DNA of 28,107 nucleotides. Origin: Cladosporium sp. IMV 00045. Taxonomy: Eukaryota; Ascomycota; Dothideomycetes; Cladosporiales; Cladosporiaceae. The position numbers and the translations under genes are program-made. Below the pieces are notes generated by a model that searched no databases, was not told the origin of the DNA, and was given only the letters and a program-made list of their open reading frames with translations. The stretch's first letter is position 1; every line of letters starts with the position of its first letter. The stretch is taken from contig MSJI02000354.1 of the NCBI GenBank assembly GCA_001931905.2, forward strand, positions 1-28,107. Reading direction: 5' to 3'. Of this stretch, positions 1-9,730 are shown piece after piece.

Positions 1-493
1 ATGTGACCGACCTTGCCGCACTTGTAGCACTCCTGGCCGCCGGCAGCACCGCCGAAGCCACGGGCACCGCCAGCGGGGGCGGTCGGGCACTCGCGGGAAA
101 GGTGACCGGTCTCACCGCACTGGTAGCAGGTCTTCTCCTTGGCGGGCTCGGTGCACTCGCGGGAAAGGTGGCCCTGGTTGCCGCAGTTGTAGCAGGTGGG
201 GGTACCCTTGGACGGGCAGTCACGGGCCTGGTGGGAGGGGTCGCCGCCTGTGGAGAGAGGGTATGTCAGTGAAGTCCAGACATCGCGTTGAGCGAAGCGA
301 AAGATATGAGTGAAGCCAGTGCATTGACTCGGCCGCGCAAATCTACTCATTTGAAGAGCGCATGCGCGATACTGAGCAAGTGACACGCAGCAACGGCGGA
401 AGCGGCGGTGGTGGCGGCGAACATCGCAGTGACGGAGAGCGACTCACAGTTGTAGCAGGCGCGACCGCCAGTGGAAGCTCCTTGGTACTCCAT
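1..493 (-). CDS. gis2: CCHC zinc-knuckle nucleic-acid-binding protein (Gis2/Byr3/CNBP type), 3' part missing
   Basis: Two exons are visible: exon 1 at 448-493 (ATG at 491-493) and exon 2 from 247 down to the window edge. The intron 248-447 has a GTGAGT donor, a CTGAC branch site and a CACAG acceptor. The splice completes the first knuckle, giving CYNCGDPSHQARDC (CX2CX4HX4C). It is followed by CYNCGNQGHLSREC, CYQCGETGHLSREC and the start of a fourth knuckle (CYKCGKVGH), where the window ends. Tandem knuckles with little else are the hallmark of Gis2/CNBP, cytoplasmic proteins that bind G-rich RNA and single-stranded DNA and influence translation. That role is family knowledge; the knuckles are read directly. 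The C-terminal part and total knuckle number cannot be seen. The short first exon ending inside a knuckle makes this start secure. Confidence 0.9.
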
Positions 494-1256
494 TTTGATG
501 AGAGGTGCTGGATGGAAAGATATGGTGTGTTTTGAACGGGTGATAGAGTTCGTGAGAGGTGGTGATGTCGGATGCAGGTTTTGGCGAAGCGTCAAGCAAA
601 AGGTCGTCGGAGACCGGCCTTGGAAATTCGCACCCCACAGCGGGACTTTGAGCGTGCGGCTCGCTTGAAGATCAAAGTTGTGTGCAGATGGTGTGGAGAA
701 GCGAGGCATGTGGCCGGCGGGCAAGCGAAGCGATGATGATTACGATTGTTGTAGCGTGTTGTTGACGGCAAAAAAAAACACGTGCAATCGTCATGTGTCT
801 TTGTACCAGTCCAGGTAAATGGTATGCATCGAAGGAAGCGTCCGACGCAGGTGATATCCAGTGGTAATAACCTCATGTTGGCCTCGTTTACGCGCCTGCT
901 TACCACATGAGCAGCTCTCGCCAAATTGTCCAATGGCGTCCGGGCGTTGGCGCTAGTGATGCAAGATGCCGCCTCCCGTTCCAGACTGTGAGGGGGTCCT
1001 GATATTGCGAATCCTGGTTTTTGTGCCAGATGGGTATCTTTTGGCAAGTAGTAAGTGCAGCTAATCGAGGAATCGTTCCTCTTCTGCCAGCATTTCTTGT
1101 ATCGTTCGCGTAGTCCAGGCTGCGACGGGAGCACCGCGCGGTTCGTGTGATTCGTGGAAAATACGCGGAATGAAATCCCATGGTTGGCTCGCGAGGTATC
1201 CAGGTAGTCCATAGTTGGCATCATCATCATCATCTTTCATAGACATCGTACATTCA
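494..1256. other. Intergenic: gis2 upstream region and F-box gene 3' flank
   Basis: This 763 bp stretch lies between the gis2 start and the stop of the next minus-strand gene. It must hold the gis2 promoter and 5' leader and the 3' UTR of the F-box gene. The open frames here (for example 592-1233, minus) have arginine- and histidine-rich, family-free translations and no start context I trust. I see a (CAT)5 run at 1219-1233 and a CACGTG at 779-784. Nothing else stands out. Confidence 0.6.
1219..1233 (+). repeat. (CAT)5 microsatellite
   Basis: Five perfect CAT units in the 3' flank of the F-box gene, about 25 bp before its stop codon on the minus strand. No function is apparent. Confidence 0.75.
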
Positions 1257-2988
1257 TCATGTAAAATCGTATACAACTAACGCCTGTCTCCCCTGACTCT
1301 GCTCTTTGAGCACCACCACATTTTCCTCATCAAAGCCGATCCATCCCCTTGTTAGTGTGAGCTCGTCGGCTTCGGCCTTTTCTTCGTCTCGCGATGACAG
1401 GCCTGTGGCCTCTGCACCGCCTTCATCTCTATTCACCAGATCCAGGCCGGCCTGCGCTGGAGCTGATGAATCACCGTTCTTCGTTTCCGGCTGAAGACGA
1501 ACGCTGAGGTCGCCGACAGCCAGTCTCTTGCGTGCAGCCATGGAGTTGAAGCCTCCTTCAAGCTCCCACACACGCAGCTCGTCACCTCTCTTACTGACTG
1601 AAACCGCTTTTCCTCGACCACCAACGTGGGCGCCCGAGACTGAAGATGTATGGCCCCAAAGCCGACTTCCCGCGCTGATCGATAGAGATTCTGTGGTTGA
1701 AGAAACCAGGTATAACGTCAAAGTGTTGTCGGGATGGGATACCAAAAGGTAAGGGTGCGTATAGGATAACGAGGTCGGCTTGGAATGTATGTGTCGAAGT
1801 TCCAATGTCGTCGAAGTTGCGAGCCCGCCTGACGCAGGAGTCAAATGCGGCGTCATCGGTTGGGAAGCAAAGGCGAGCGGTCGATAATGTTGGTCGATGG
1901 CCGAAGAAATCCTAGATTCAAGTAGATCACCAGCCTCGGAAAGCTTGACTTCTTGCACGCCAACCGTCCAGCCGGACAAGTAGGTTGGAATTGCATAGGC
2001 CACAGATATTACCACTGCGCCGGCAGCCAATCTTAATGAGGTGGTCAGTGGTGGCCAGACGGTGTGCGATTTCAGTGAGTGCAATAACCGCGGCGGCCTG
2101 GAACTCTTCTCTTGAGAGGATGTCGATTCGCACTTGTAAAGTGACAACAGTTGCGTTGCAGTCATTGTGACCACATATGGCCACGCAACCGCCGTGGAAG
2201 AGATAACGCCATTTGTTGAGGGCTCATGGCTGTAGCAATGGGCGAAAGTGCCCGCACTGCGGTCCAAAGCAAAGATGCTGAAAGAGCCGTTTTCAAATCC
2301 AACCACCACCCGTGAGAGTCCAGTGCTCAACGTCCTCGCATCGACAGCAAGTGATGTCGGAGGGGACTTGTCCGTTCCATCAAAATGCTTCTGCGCGAGC
2401 ATCTTCCCATCGCTCTTAGCGGACCAGGCTCGTAAGCCGTCGGACTGATCGGCCATGAATATGACTCCATCGTGCATTTGGACAATGACAGGTGGCACCG
2501 GTGCCTGCTCTGCCACTTGGATCTCGTTGACGGCACAGCTGCCGCTCGTCCAGTTATGCCTGAGCTTGTACTGTCGCTTCCAGTTTGTCCGGCCGCCTCT
2601 TTTAATCAGGTGTTCATCATCCAGCCACTTGGAGGCCTTGGACGCAAAGTGGAGGTTCTTCTGGGATGTCCCGACATCTTTCAGGCCGGGTAAGCGACTC
2701 GCTCGTGGTCTGACGAAGCGGTCGTAGTAGTGCTGCTTCCAGAGATGGCCATCTCCGGCAAGCACGCGGTACTTGTGCGAGAGTCTACGCTTTTAGTATT
2801 GTGTGACGAGATGGACGAAAGTCTACTTACCTCTGACAGAGGGCTAGTTGTGAAACAGGGAGGTAAGAGAGCACGCGCAAGACCAACTCGTCGCTGAGGC
2901 GCGAGAGATGGTCGGTGGAAGAAGGGCGGATGCGCTTTGCGGTACTGTCGCCGTCGAGGCCAGCCTCGTCGACGCCTCTCTTAGACAT
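1257..2988 (-). CDS. F-box protein with C-terminal beta-propeller (WD40-like) region
   Basis: Exon 1 is 2831-2988 (ATG 2986-2988) and exon 2 is 1257-2784, giving 561 residues. The 46 nt intron has a perfect GTAAGT donor, ACTAAA as branch site and a GCGTAG acceptor. The splice joins LPVSQLALCQ to RLSHKYRVLAGDGHLWK, which restores an F-box at about residues 26-75 (LSDELVLRVLSYLP ... HLWKQHYYDRF). A WKRQYKLRHNW segment follows, then repeated beta-strand-rich blocks (HDGVIFMADQSDGLRAW, RVVVGFENGSFSIFAL, LWGHTSSVSGAHVGGRGKAVSVS, DELRVWELEG) typical of a degenerate propeller. F-box proteins bring substrates to SCF ubiquitin ligases through Skp1; the substrate here is unknown. Exon 2 read alone would begin at a GTG and lose the F-box. 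It is divergent from the Sae2-like gene across 336 bp. Confidence 0.85.
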
Positions 2989-3324
2989 CACTTATGGGAG
3001 AGAGAGGGGCGCGGGTTTGTGCAGCTTTTTTCAAGGAGGAAGCAAAGGAACCAGCATGGTTGGCAACCTTGGTGGCGGCCCTTTGTTGCGTGCGCAGCGA
3101 CTTGAGCGAGTCAGTTGGGCCGAATCGATCAAGGGGACCCGAGTGGGCGGGAGATCGACGGCTCTGGCGCTTTCGGCTGGAAGCTTCACTCTCCACTTCT
3201 CGTCTCGCTTTGTGAACGACATCCTTCGACGCGTCTGAGGTATACATACAGACAATGCACTTGTTCGTCTGGCATTACCGTTGATGAGAGTCTATCTGTT
3301 GCGATACTACGGAATGTCAGCATC
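2989..3324. promoter_or_regulatory. Shared bidirectional promoter region, F-box gene / Sae2-like gene
   Basis: The two start codons face away from each other with 336 bp between them, so both promoters must lie here or overlap. The plus-strand frame of the Sae2-like gene stays open upstream to 3115 but contains no in-frame ATG before 3325. That open part is therefore read as leader. I see no clear TATA box. Confidence 0.5.
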
Positions 3325-5469
3325 ATGTCCGCAACAAGCAATAGAGCAAGTTCACATGTCACGCCGGTCTCTACCCCTCCTCAACCGTCTGACGATACAA
3401 TGCGACGCGTGATGGAACGAAGGGGAGCTGCTCGCATTGATGAGCTCGAAAAGGAGAACGCCACTCTTCAGGCTCAACTAGAGGAGGCACTTGCAAGGCC
3501 TGCGATCCTCACCGATCAGGAGCAGACGGTCGTCGCCACCAATAGCAGGACTGACTCTGAGTATCGTGCCCTGGAGCAGAAATATGAGGATCTCAAGACT
3601 CGCCACGCCGAGCTCGAAGCGAAACTCGAGCAACACCGTGCATACGTTCACAAAGCAACCCGCAAGTACGAGGCTGCGCGAGAAAGCGCCAAACAGTGGA
3701 AAGAATATGTAGACAAGCACCTCGGGGCTGGAACCCGGTCTCGCGTCAGCGACAAGAGCCCAAACGCTCCATCACTGCCTGTGCCTCCAGCTGTGCCACG
3801 CGAAGTCAGTGATATCGATATCACTCCGAGACCTTCACGGGGGATTCCGGCGGCGCCACTCAAGAGGGAGAATCAAAAAATTGATGCATATGAGGAATCC
3901 GGCGACCCGGCCAAACGTTTAGGGGCTTCGAACGAACAAACGCACCCACCCGAATCAATCTCCCAATCGAAACAGATCACATCAAGTCAGACGACAGAAG
4001 ATGATCAGCCTCATGCGGAATCACCAAAAGTCAAACGTGAACCATCCAGCGATGAAGAGCCCACGATTATCCGGGAGATCAACTTGAAGCGTCGAAGGGG
4101 CGAATCGCCTACCAAAGCGTCTCGTCCGCCTCAGCGCATCAAACAAGAGTCTGAGTCTCCTCGACGACCAGGATCAGCAGAGCAGCCGGTTGAGGTACGA
4201 TCTGAAGAGTACTCCAGCCCTGTTCGCAATTTTCGCTCTGTGATGCGAACAGAAACATCAGATCTCGACGCATTGCGAGGAACTTTTCGGACACCGCGAA
4301 AACGACGCATAATGAACGAAATCCGAGCGATATCAGAAGACCGCACGAGTGCATCAACCCATCTACCAAGAATACTCACCCACCATTCTTCTTCACTCTC
4401 TGATAGTGATATTTCGGAATTGCCTGAACAACCCAACGCTTTCGAGCATGCTGATGGCATTCAGACGGGCCGTCAGGGGCCAACAGCCACATCACACGTT
4501 ACGCCTAAGACTAGATCGTCCGCACGAAAAGCTCTTCACCAGCTCAGCCCGAACGTGTCTACAGTCGCAAGAGGCAACACCAAACCACATCGCCACGTTT
4601 CCAACGAAGATGCTGCTAAGGTCGGCATGCTTGCTGAGGACGACGATGAAACAACAAGCCAGGTGACACCAAGAAATGGCAACAAACCGACCAAGACACC
4701 AGTAAGCGCCCGTCTCGACGCGATGCTCGAGAACCCAACGCCTCACAGACAACCACTACTCCCACGCCAAACACCCGACACGACGAAGCGGCCACAACCA
4801 CGTAAGCCTCAAACCAAACCCTCACCATCAAGCCACGCCAACCCAGCTCAACCCACAACCACATCCACATCCGCATCCCAACCCAACCGCCCAAACACAG
4901 CTCGCCTTGAAAAATCCCCACCCCCCATCGACCCCACCACCGAACCCCTCCGCCTCAAACCCCTCCAACACCTCCGCCCTCAAGACTTCCGCATCAACCC
5001 CACCTACGCCGACAGCACGTACGCCTACTCGGACCCTCTCAACCGCAAAACCAAAGCCGCCCGCCGCTGCCTCCCCGGCTGCATCAACCCCTCCTGCTGC
5101 GGCGAGTTTCTCGAAGCAGCAAGAAGCGGCATCCTACCGCCCAGCAGCAAAACCGACTCCCAAGCCCTCGAGGCCATGCTTGGCCCAAACTTTGAACAGA
5201 TCCTCGCTTCCTATCCTCAAGCAGAGCACAGGGAGCTACTGATCCAGGCGCGCGCGCAGGAGTTCGCCAACGAACATGGGCGGCATAGGAAGGTTTTCGA
5301 GCGCGCGAGGACCCCGCCGGGGTTTTGGAGGACGGATATGCCGAGCACTCAGGATGAGGCGGAGGATCGGCGCAGGGCGGATGAGATGGAGAGGGCGAAG
5401 GTGGAGGGCATGTGGAGGGAGGCGGTCAGGGGGGATGGGAAGGGGAGGTGGAAGTTTCGCGATGAGTGA
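3325..5469 (+). CDS. sae2: Sae2/Ctp1/CtIP-family DNA double-strand-break resection factor
   Basis: Uninterrupted CDS of 714 residues from the first in-frame ATG at 3325. The N-terminal third holds a coiled coil (about residues 35-135, with DELEKENATLQAQLEEAL and EYRALEQKYEDLKTRHAELEAKLEQ), expected for the oligomerisation domain. The middle is long, disordered and rich in SP/TP. The conserved CtIP/Sae2 C-terminal domain spans about residues 555-714. It has a cysteine cluster (RRCLPGCINPSCCGEF, Cys 582-592), an RHR motif (653-655) and TPPGFWRTDMPSTQ (663 onward). Family members stimulate the Mre11-Rad50-Nbs1 nuclease after CDK phosphorylation to start end resection in the nucleus. An acidic SDSD at 359-362 resembles a CK2 site of the kind that binds the Nbs1 FHA domain in Ctp1; that reading is inference. 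An 18 nt perfect palindrome lies at 3808-3825. Confidence 0.9.
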   Translation: MSATSNRASSHVTPVSTPPQPSDDTMRRVMERRGAARIDELEKENATLQAQLEEALARPAILTDQEQTVVATNSRTDSEYRALEQKYEDLKTRHAELEAKLEQHRAYVHKATRKYEAARESAKQWKEYVDKHLGAGTRSRVSDKSPNAPSLPVPPAVPREVSDIDITPRPSRGIPAAPLKRENQKIDAYEESGDPAKRLGASNEQTHPPESISQSKQITSSQTTEDDQPHAESPKVKREPSSDEEPTIIREINLKRRRGESPTKASRPPQRIKQESESPRRPGSAEQPVEVRSEEYSSPVRNFRSVMRTETSDLDALRGTFRTPRKRRIMNEIRAISEDRTSASTHLPRILTHHSSSLSDSDISELPEQPNAFEHADGIQTGRQGPTATSHVTPKTRSSARKALHQLSPNVSTVARGNTKPHRHVSNEDAAKVGMLAEDDDETTSQVTPRNGNKPTKTPVSARLDAMLENPTPHRQPLLPRQTPDTTKRPQPRKPQTKPSPSSHANPAQPTTTSTSASQPNRPNTARLEKSPPPIDPTTEPLRLKPLQHLRPQDFRINPTYADSTYAYSDPLNRKTKAARRCLPGCINPSCCGEFLEAARSGILPPSSKTDSQALEAMLGPNFEQILASYPQAEHRELLIQARAQEFANEHGRHRKVFERARTPPGFWRTDMPSTQDEAEDRRRADEMERAKVEGMWREAVRGDGKGRWKFRDE
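3808..3825. repeat. 18 bp perfect palindrome inside the Sae2-like CDS
   Basis: AGTGATATCGATATCACT reads the same on both strands. In frame it encodes Ser-Asp-Ile-Asp-Ile-Thr. It does not extend further (C opposes C on both flanks). It probably arises from repeated Asp-Ile codons. Confidence 0.8.
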
Positions 5470-6038
5470 GGTGGGAGGGCGGTGGAAAGTTGGGTTGTGG
5501 AGGTGAAGAGAGGTTGTTCGTGCGGATAAGGTGTTGTAGGTTAGGTACCATGTGTATGCACAGGTTCCTGTCTGCCGAATCTGCTTCTGTCTGTGGAACA
5601 GCTTGTTCAGTATTGAAGGTAGCGATTCAAATATGTTGACAAACATGCGACGCAATGATAACAAGAGCACAACAGCGCCTTTTTGAACCAATCAATCCCT
5701 CATTTTATCAAAAGAGAAATGGAGAACCAAGGAATAAAAACATGAAAGAATGGAAAAGCAAAGCGAGGCCCAACCCCAAAGCAGCCCAACCCACCAAACA
5801 TCTCAGTCCCAGCATTCATCCATCAGGCCACAAGCCCACGCGAACAGTTCCACCACGCCGCTAGGCAACATGACATTCTTCCCTACACGTAATCTTCAAT
5901 CACACTTCCCATGCGGAGTAAAGAAAAGATGAAGAAAATCAAAAGTTTGAAGATGTCCCCAGCCCCTTTTCCGATGAGATTATACAAACGTCACGGAAAA
6001 TGTCTTCGACGGACAATTCCACATGCCCATGGCTCTCG

Positions 6039-6054
6039 TCTGTCTGTCTGTCTG
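6039..6054 (+). repeat. (TCTG)4 microsatellite
   Basis: Four perfect TCTG units in the spacer between the convergent genes. This is a simple repeat with no visible function. Confidence 0.8.
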
Positions 6055-7785
6055 CCTCCATCAGACCCGACGCCCCATCACGCCTCAGCACAAAATCTAA
6101 AAAATGCAAACGCAGATCTAGATCAAGCCTCATCAAATCCCAAAATCACGAAATCAAGGGAGACTACCTTCTCACCGCAGACATGGCCCACGAATCCAGC
6201 TCCATGCAAGTCGGTATCTACATATAGGTAAGTTGATGACGTGGCGAACAGAAGCAAAATCTCGGGCGTCTACGCCAATATTGTCCTGGTATTGATCCAG
6301 CGATCCATCACATCAACCAACAGGTGCACAGAGGTCACACAGCAGCGCCGCAGCGGTGACACAGCTCACACGCGAGACTTGTACCCCTGTCCTTTGCCCT
6401 CCCCATTCCCTTGTCTGTGAATCGTCTCCCTTACGTGGCCTGGAAGCGCATGCATCTGCTTGAATGAACACGTATGCGTTTCCGAGCTGCGCGTGCGCAC
6501 GCACATATAAATGCGAGGCGAGGCAGCTACCGTCACTGTCACTGTCACCTTCCAGCCGTGACCAGCGAGAGTATCCCACGGGCGCGGATTGAGAGATGAA
6601 GGTTCGAGAACCCTGTCCTCCTATCCGTGTGATTGTTGTACTACATTGGGTTGTCTCACTGCTTTCCGGAACCGAGGAGATTGCGGCAGCCTCCCCCGTC
6701 ATGTAATGCGAGATTGCTCCAGGACGGAAATAGGGAAACGAAGAAGATGAGGAGGAGGACCGAGATTGAGGTGGGAGTTGTGACCGGGATTTAAGATCAA
6801 GTAGCAAAGTATCCGTTACTAAGTAGGTATACACCGAGAGAAAGAGAGGGACGTGTGCCTTTCCCAATCACATCGCCCCGAAAGACATGAGAGGTCTGGG
6901 GAGGCCCTCTCGTTTGCTCTAACGACGAAAGCAATTTTGTCTTTTTTCTTTTTCTCTTTTGGAATGGACGGGAAGCTTTCGGTGGACTCGACCACTTTGC
7001 ACCTAGTGTCCGAGTTGGTGCATTATTGTGACACTGAAAGGGGGTGAACAAAAGGTTTTAATGAGAAGAGAGATGTGCCAGGGGGAAGGTACCCGTATGT
7101 AGAAGGCCATATTAAGAGAATAAAAGAAATGCAGAAGTGAATGCAAAAGTGAATGAAGAACTACACCGCTCGAAAACTCCAGCCAATACCGCTGCCCACT
7201 CCCTACATTCTTTGATTCTCCAAGCATCCAACACTGCAAAAGCAATCGAGTTGCATACGCTACATGTACCTTACCCTTCGTCCAGATTCCATCTCATCGT
7301 CAATCAGAGAAATCCCATGAACACTTCCCGTTCCACTATAAACCAACAACAAGGTCAAAACAAAGCAGATGAAAAGAACAAAAAAACAGAAGTCCGAAAG
7401 AAGCTCGCAGGGAAGGTCCATCTGCACGTATCGAAGCATCAAATTCATGGAGAATTGTCTTCTGTGAGGGCACTTCCTCGCTGGTATTGTTTCATCGAGG
7501 ATAGCGTAAGTACCTACCTATCTGTAGGTTTCCCTGAGTACATGAATTTTGCAACACATGTAGTTGAAACAAAAGTTCGTGATGAGGATGAATCGAAAGT
7601 CATCGGGGCTTTCTAGGGCATTATCAGCTGCATGTACCTCTGCAAGCGAAAGGGGAAATCGAATTCAAGAGGCGGAGGAGATTCAGTGGGAATGAAGAGA
7701 TTAGACCTCGAGGCGAAAGACAAAAATGAAAATCAACTCTCGTCCGGGACAGAGCAGGTCAAGCTTGATAGGCATTACAAATACC

Positions 7786-7800
7786 ATTTCATTTCATTTC
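7786..7800 (+). repeat. (ATTTC)3 pentanucleotide repeat
   Basis: Three perfect ATTTC units, continuing partially afterwards, in the non-coding spacer. Confidence 0.75.
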
Positions 7801-8310
7801 ATACCTGACCCTGACCATTCGACTAGACCGTACATCGCCGCGCCGGTTCCAAAACTTTCATTAAGCTACCAAAACGTCCCATGCTCCCAGAAAATTCCCA
7901 AAAAGAAACGAAAGGAAGAAACCAGCCTCCCTTCCCAGTCCTTTCCTTGCCATCCTTTCCTGATCGTCCTTCACATTCAATGCCCGTCCTGTCGTGCCGT
8001 TGTTCGATAAGGTAGACTTCCCAAACGCCCTAAAAGAAAGAAAACAAAGCAAAGCTTGAAGCTTCCAAGCTGCCAGAATCCCGATTCCATCCGTGTCAGT
8101 CGAGTTCTCGCACAAGAGGATCGTTCGTTCGTCAGAGTCCCAATAGCAAGATCTGAAAGGAGGCATTCGCCGTACAAACATCGCTGTGCCTGTCCTTTTC
8201 TCCTTCCTGACGAAGTCCAGAGCGGGGTTGGAGCCAAACCCAAACCAACAGCAAATCATGTCAACAATCAATCAAACCCCACAAACCCACAAACCAAAAC
8301 GACCAACCTT

Positions 8311-8343
8311 CCCCCCTCCCCCTTCACACCCTCCTCCCACCCC
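8311..8343 (-). other. Second G-run cluster downstream of the bHLH stop
   Basis: On the bHLH transcript strand this stretch has G-runs of 4, 3, 3, 5 and 6 separated by short loops. This fits a quadruplex-forming sequence. It sits just 3' of the stop codon, in the presumed 3' UTR, about 20 nt from the stronger cluster at 8360-8401. Confidence 0.55.
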
Positions 8344-8355
8344 TCCAACCCAGCA

Positions 8356-9513
8356 TCAACCCCCAAACCCACCCCCCACGCCACCCCCCTGCCCCCCACC
8401 CGCCGTCCTAAGCGTAGCACTATACCACCTCTGCAAATCCTCCACCCTCGCCCTGAGATCCTTGACCTCCTCTCTAAGCGCGGCATTCTCCCTGCCCACA
8501 GCACCAATATGCTCAATGGCGCCGTTGAGAATCTCGCATTTACTCGGCTTCGCGCCGTCGGAGGCAGCCGAGGAAGGGAGCAGAGTCGGTTCGCTGCAGC
8601 GGTGGTGGCTGGTGGCGTTGAGATTGGGGGTGAGACCCGCGGAGGAGCGACGGGTGGCGAGCGAGGGGATGGTTTGGCGCAGGCGCTCGAGGTGGGCGTT
8701 GAGGTTTTCGCGGTAGCGGCGCTCGACTGCTGTGTGCGGGATGCGCTGGCGTTTGCGGCCGCGGTTGGAAGGGGTGGTGGTGTTGGTTGAGGAGGGAGGG
8801 GGGTGTTTGGAGTGATTGGAGTTGGTGGTGGTGAGGTTTGACTCTGAGGCCGCGAAGTCGTCGTCGCTTTCGGCTTCGTCGCTGACGGGGGGTTGGGATT
8901 TGACGATTGAGGAGGGTTTGTTTGACGGTTTGAAGCCGAGGGTTTTGACGCTGGGGTCGGTTTGGGCGCGGCCTGGCATGGACGGGCGGTCGACGTTCAT
9001 GGGATCGGGAGTATCCTGGTGCGGGCTGAGGGAGGGCGCGTGGGCGTGCGGGTGTTTGGTGTTGCTGGGGATTCTGGATGGTGGTTGGAGGCGTTGAGAG
9101 TAGGAATCGAGAGGATCGTTTGGAGAGTCGAAATTGGACGGCGTGTTCATGTCGATATCTGACCACGCGTTCTCCGGTGGTCCAAAGCCGGGCGAAATAA
9201 GGTTATTTGACGTGCCGGTGGTTGTGTAGGACATGTACGTCGTGGAATCGTTCTCGTGGTAAAAGCGACGATCCATCCCCGGCATGCTGAGCATTTGTTG
9301 TTGCTGTTGCGGCGGTTGTTGCGTATTTGAGTGCGTTTGAGCCTGAGGAGCCCATTGGCCAGTGAGCATGGGCATTTGTGGAATGTAATTGTTGTGTTGC
9401 GCGTTCTGCTGGTGGTGGTGCTGCCAATCTTGATCTGAAGGTTGGTCCGGCATGGTGTCGAAAGGGCCGTGACCGAAGAAAGCGGGAGTGAAGCTGGAGT
9501 GTAGAGCTGTCAT
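8356..9513 (-). CDS. SREBP-type bHLH transcription factor
   Basis: Single-exon CDS of 385 residues from the ATG at 9511-9513. The basic region is GRKRQRIPHTAVERRYREN (252-270). It carries the E-box-contacting His260 and Glu264, plus Tyr267 followed by Arg268; the tyrosine marks the SREBP branch of bHLH proteins (ordinary bHLH proteins have Arg there). Helix 1 (LNAHLERLRQTIP) is followed by an unusually long loop of about 40 residues, then helix 2 (KPSKCEILNGAIEHI) and a leucine-zipper-like coil (NAALREEVKDLRARVEDL). The N-terminus is Q/H/P-rich with PPQQQQQ at 68-73; the C-terminus is a Gly tail. No transmembrane segment follows the bHLH, so this is not a membrane-tethered SREBP. It is probably a nuclear regulator of development or metabolism; the target genes are unknown. 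Confidence 0.88.
   Translation of the reverse strand: MTALHSSFTPAFFGHGPFDTMPDQPSDQDWQHHHQQNAQHNNYIPQMPMLTGQWAPQAQTHSNTQQPPQQQQQMLSMPGMDRRFYHENDSTTYMSYTTTGTSNNLISPGFGPPENAWSDIDMNTPSNFDSPNDPLDSYSQRLQPPSRIPSNTKHPHAHAPSLSPHQDTPDPMNVDRPSMPGRAQTDPSVKTLGFKPSNKPSSIVKSQPPVSDEAESDDDFAASESNLTTTNSNHSKHPPPSSTNTTTPSNRGRKRQRIPHTAVERRYRENLNAHLERLRQTIPSLATRRSSAGLTPNLNATSHHRCSEPTLLPSSAASDGAKPSKCEILNGAIEHIGAVGRENAALREEVKDLRARVEDLQRWYSATLRTAGGGQGGGVGGGFGG
8360..8401 (-). other. Potential G-quadruplex at the end of the bHLH coding region
   Basis: On the coding strand, six G-runs (lengths 3, 6, 6, 6, 3, 5) are separated by loops T, CA, TGGCGT, T and TTT. This matches the usual four-run quadruplex pattern several times over. 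The tract encodes the Gly-rich tail and ends directly before the TGA at 8356-8358, so it would be present in the mRNA. Confidence 0.7.
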
Positions 9514-9730
9514 TGAGGAGGAGGATCAAAGATGTGCAAGGGTGAACCGGCAGGCCGGGACGCAGATATGAGTGGGCAGCGCAGGCTGATGTATCAGCGA
9601 CGCAGCGTGCTCGGGGTTGTATCGACAGCCTTGGGGGCGATACAGACGGTGTGGCCGACGGGTAGGCAACCACGCTAGACGGGCTGAGAGTGAAGGCTGG
9701 GCGATCACGGGGGAACACAGATGGGTTCAG

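Larger units (their letters stand above)
5470..8355. other. 2.9 kb spacer without a convincing gene, between convergent sae2-like and bHLH genes
   Basis: The two flanking genes point at each other, so 3' UTRs must occupy both ends. The open frames inside (for example 6313-6867 minus, 7137-7616 plus, 7861-8271 minus) are short, overlap on opposite strands and show no recognisable family. I found no tRNA-like A/B box pair. Simple repeats include (TCTG)4 at 6039-6054 and (ATTTC)3 at 7786-7800. The central part (about 5650-7620) is A-rich on the plus strand and less GC-rich than neighbouring coding DNA. It could hold a long non-coding RNA or long UTRs, but nothing in the sequence proves that. Confidence 0.55.

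Noticed and set aside
592..1233. 213-codon minus-strand open frame between gis2 and the F-box gene
   Set aside because: No recognisable domain, its upstream end begins with a run of Met from the CAT repeat, and it overlaps other frames. It looks like random open frame in a promoter/UTR region.
6595..6640. GGTTCGAGAACCC as a tRNA B box
   Set aside because: It resembles a T-loop, but there is no matching A box or acceptor stem around it. The stretch is just a short inverted repeat.
7137..7616. 159-codon plus-strand open frame in the 2.9 kb spacer
   Set aside because: It begins at a non-ATG start, its composition resembles translated A-rich non-coding DNA, and I recognise no motif. It could only be revived by transcript or conservation evidence.
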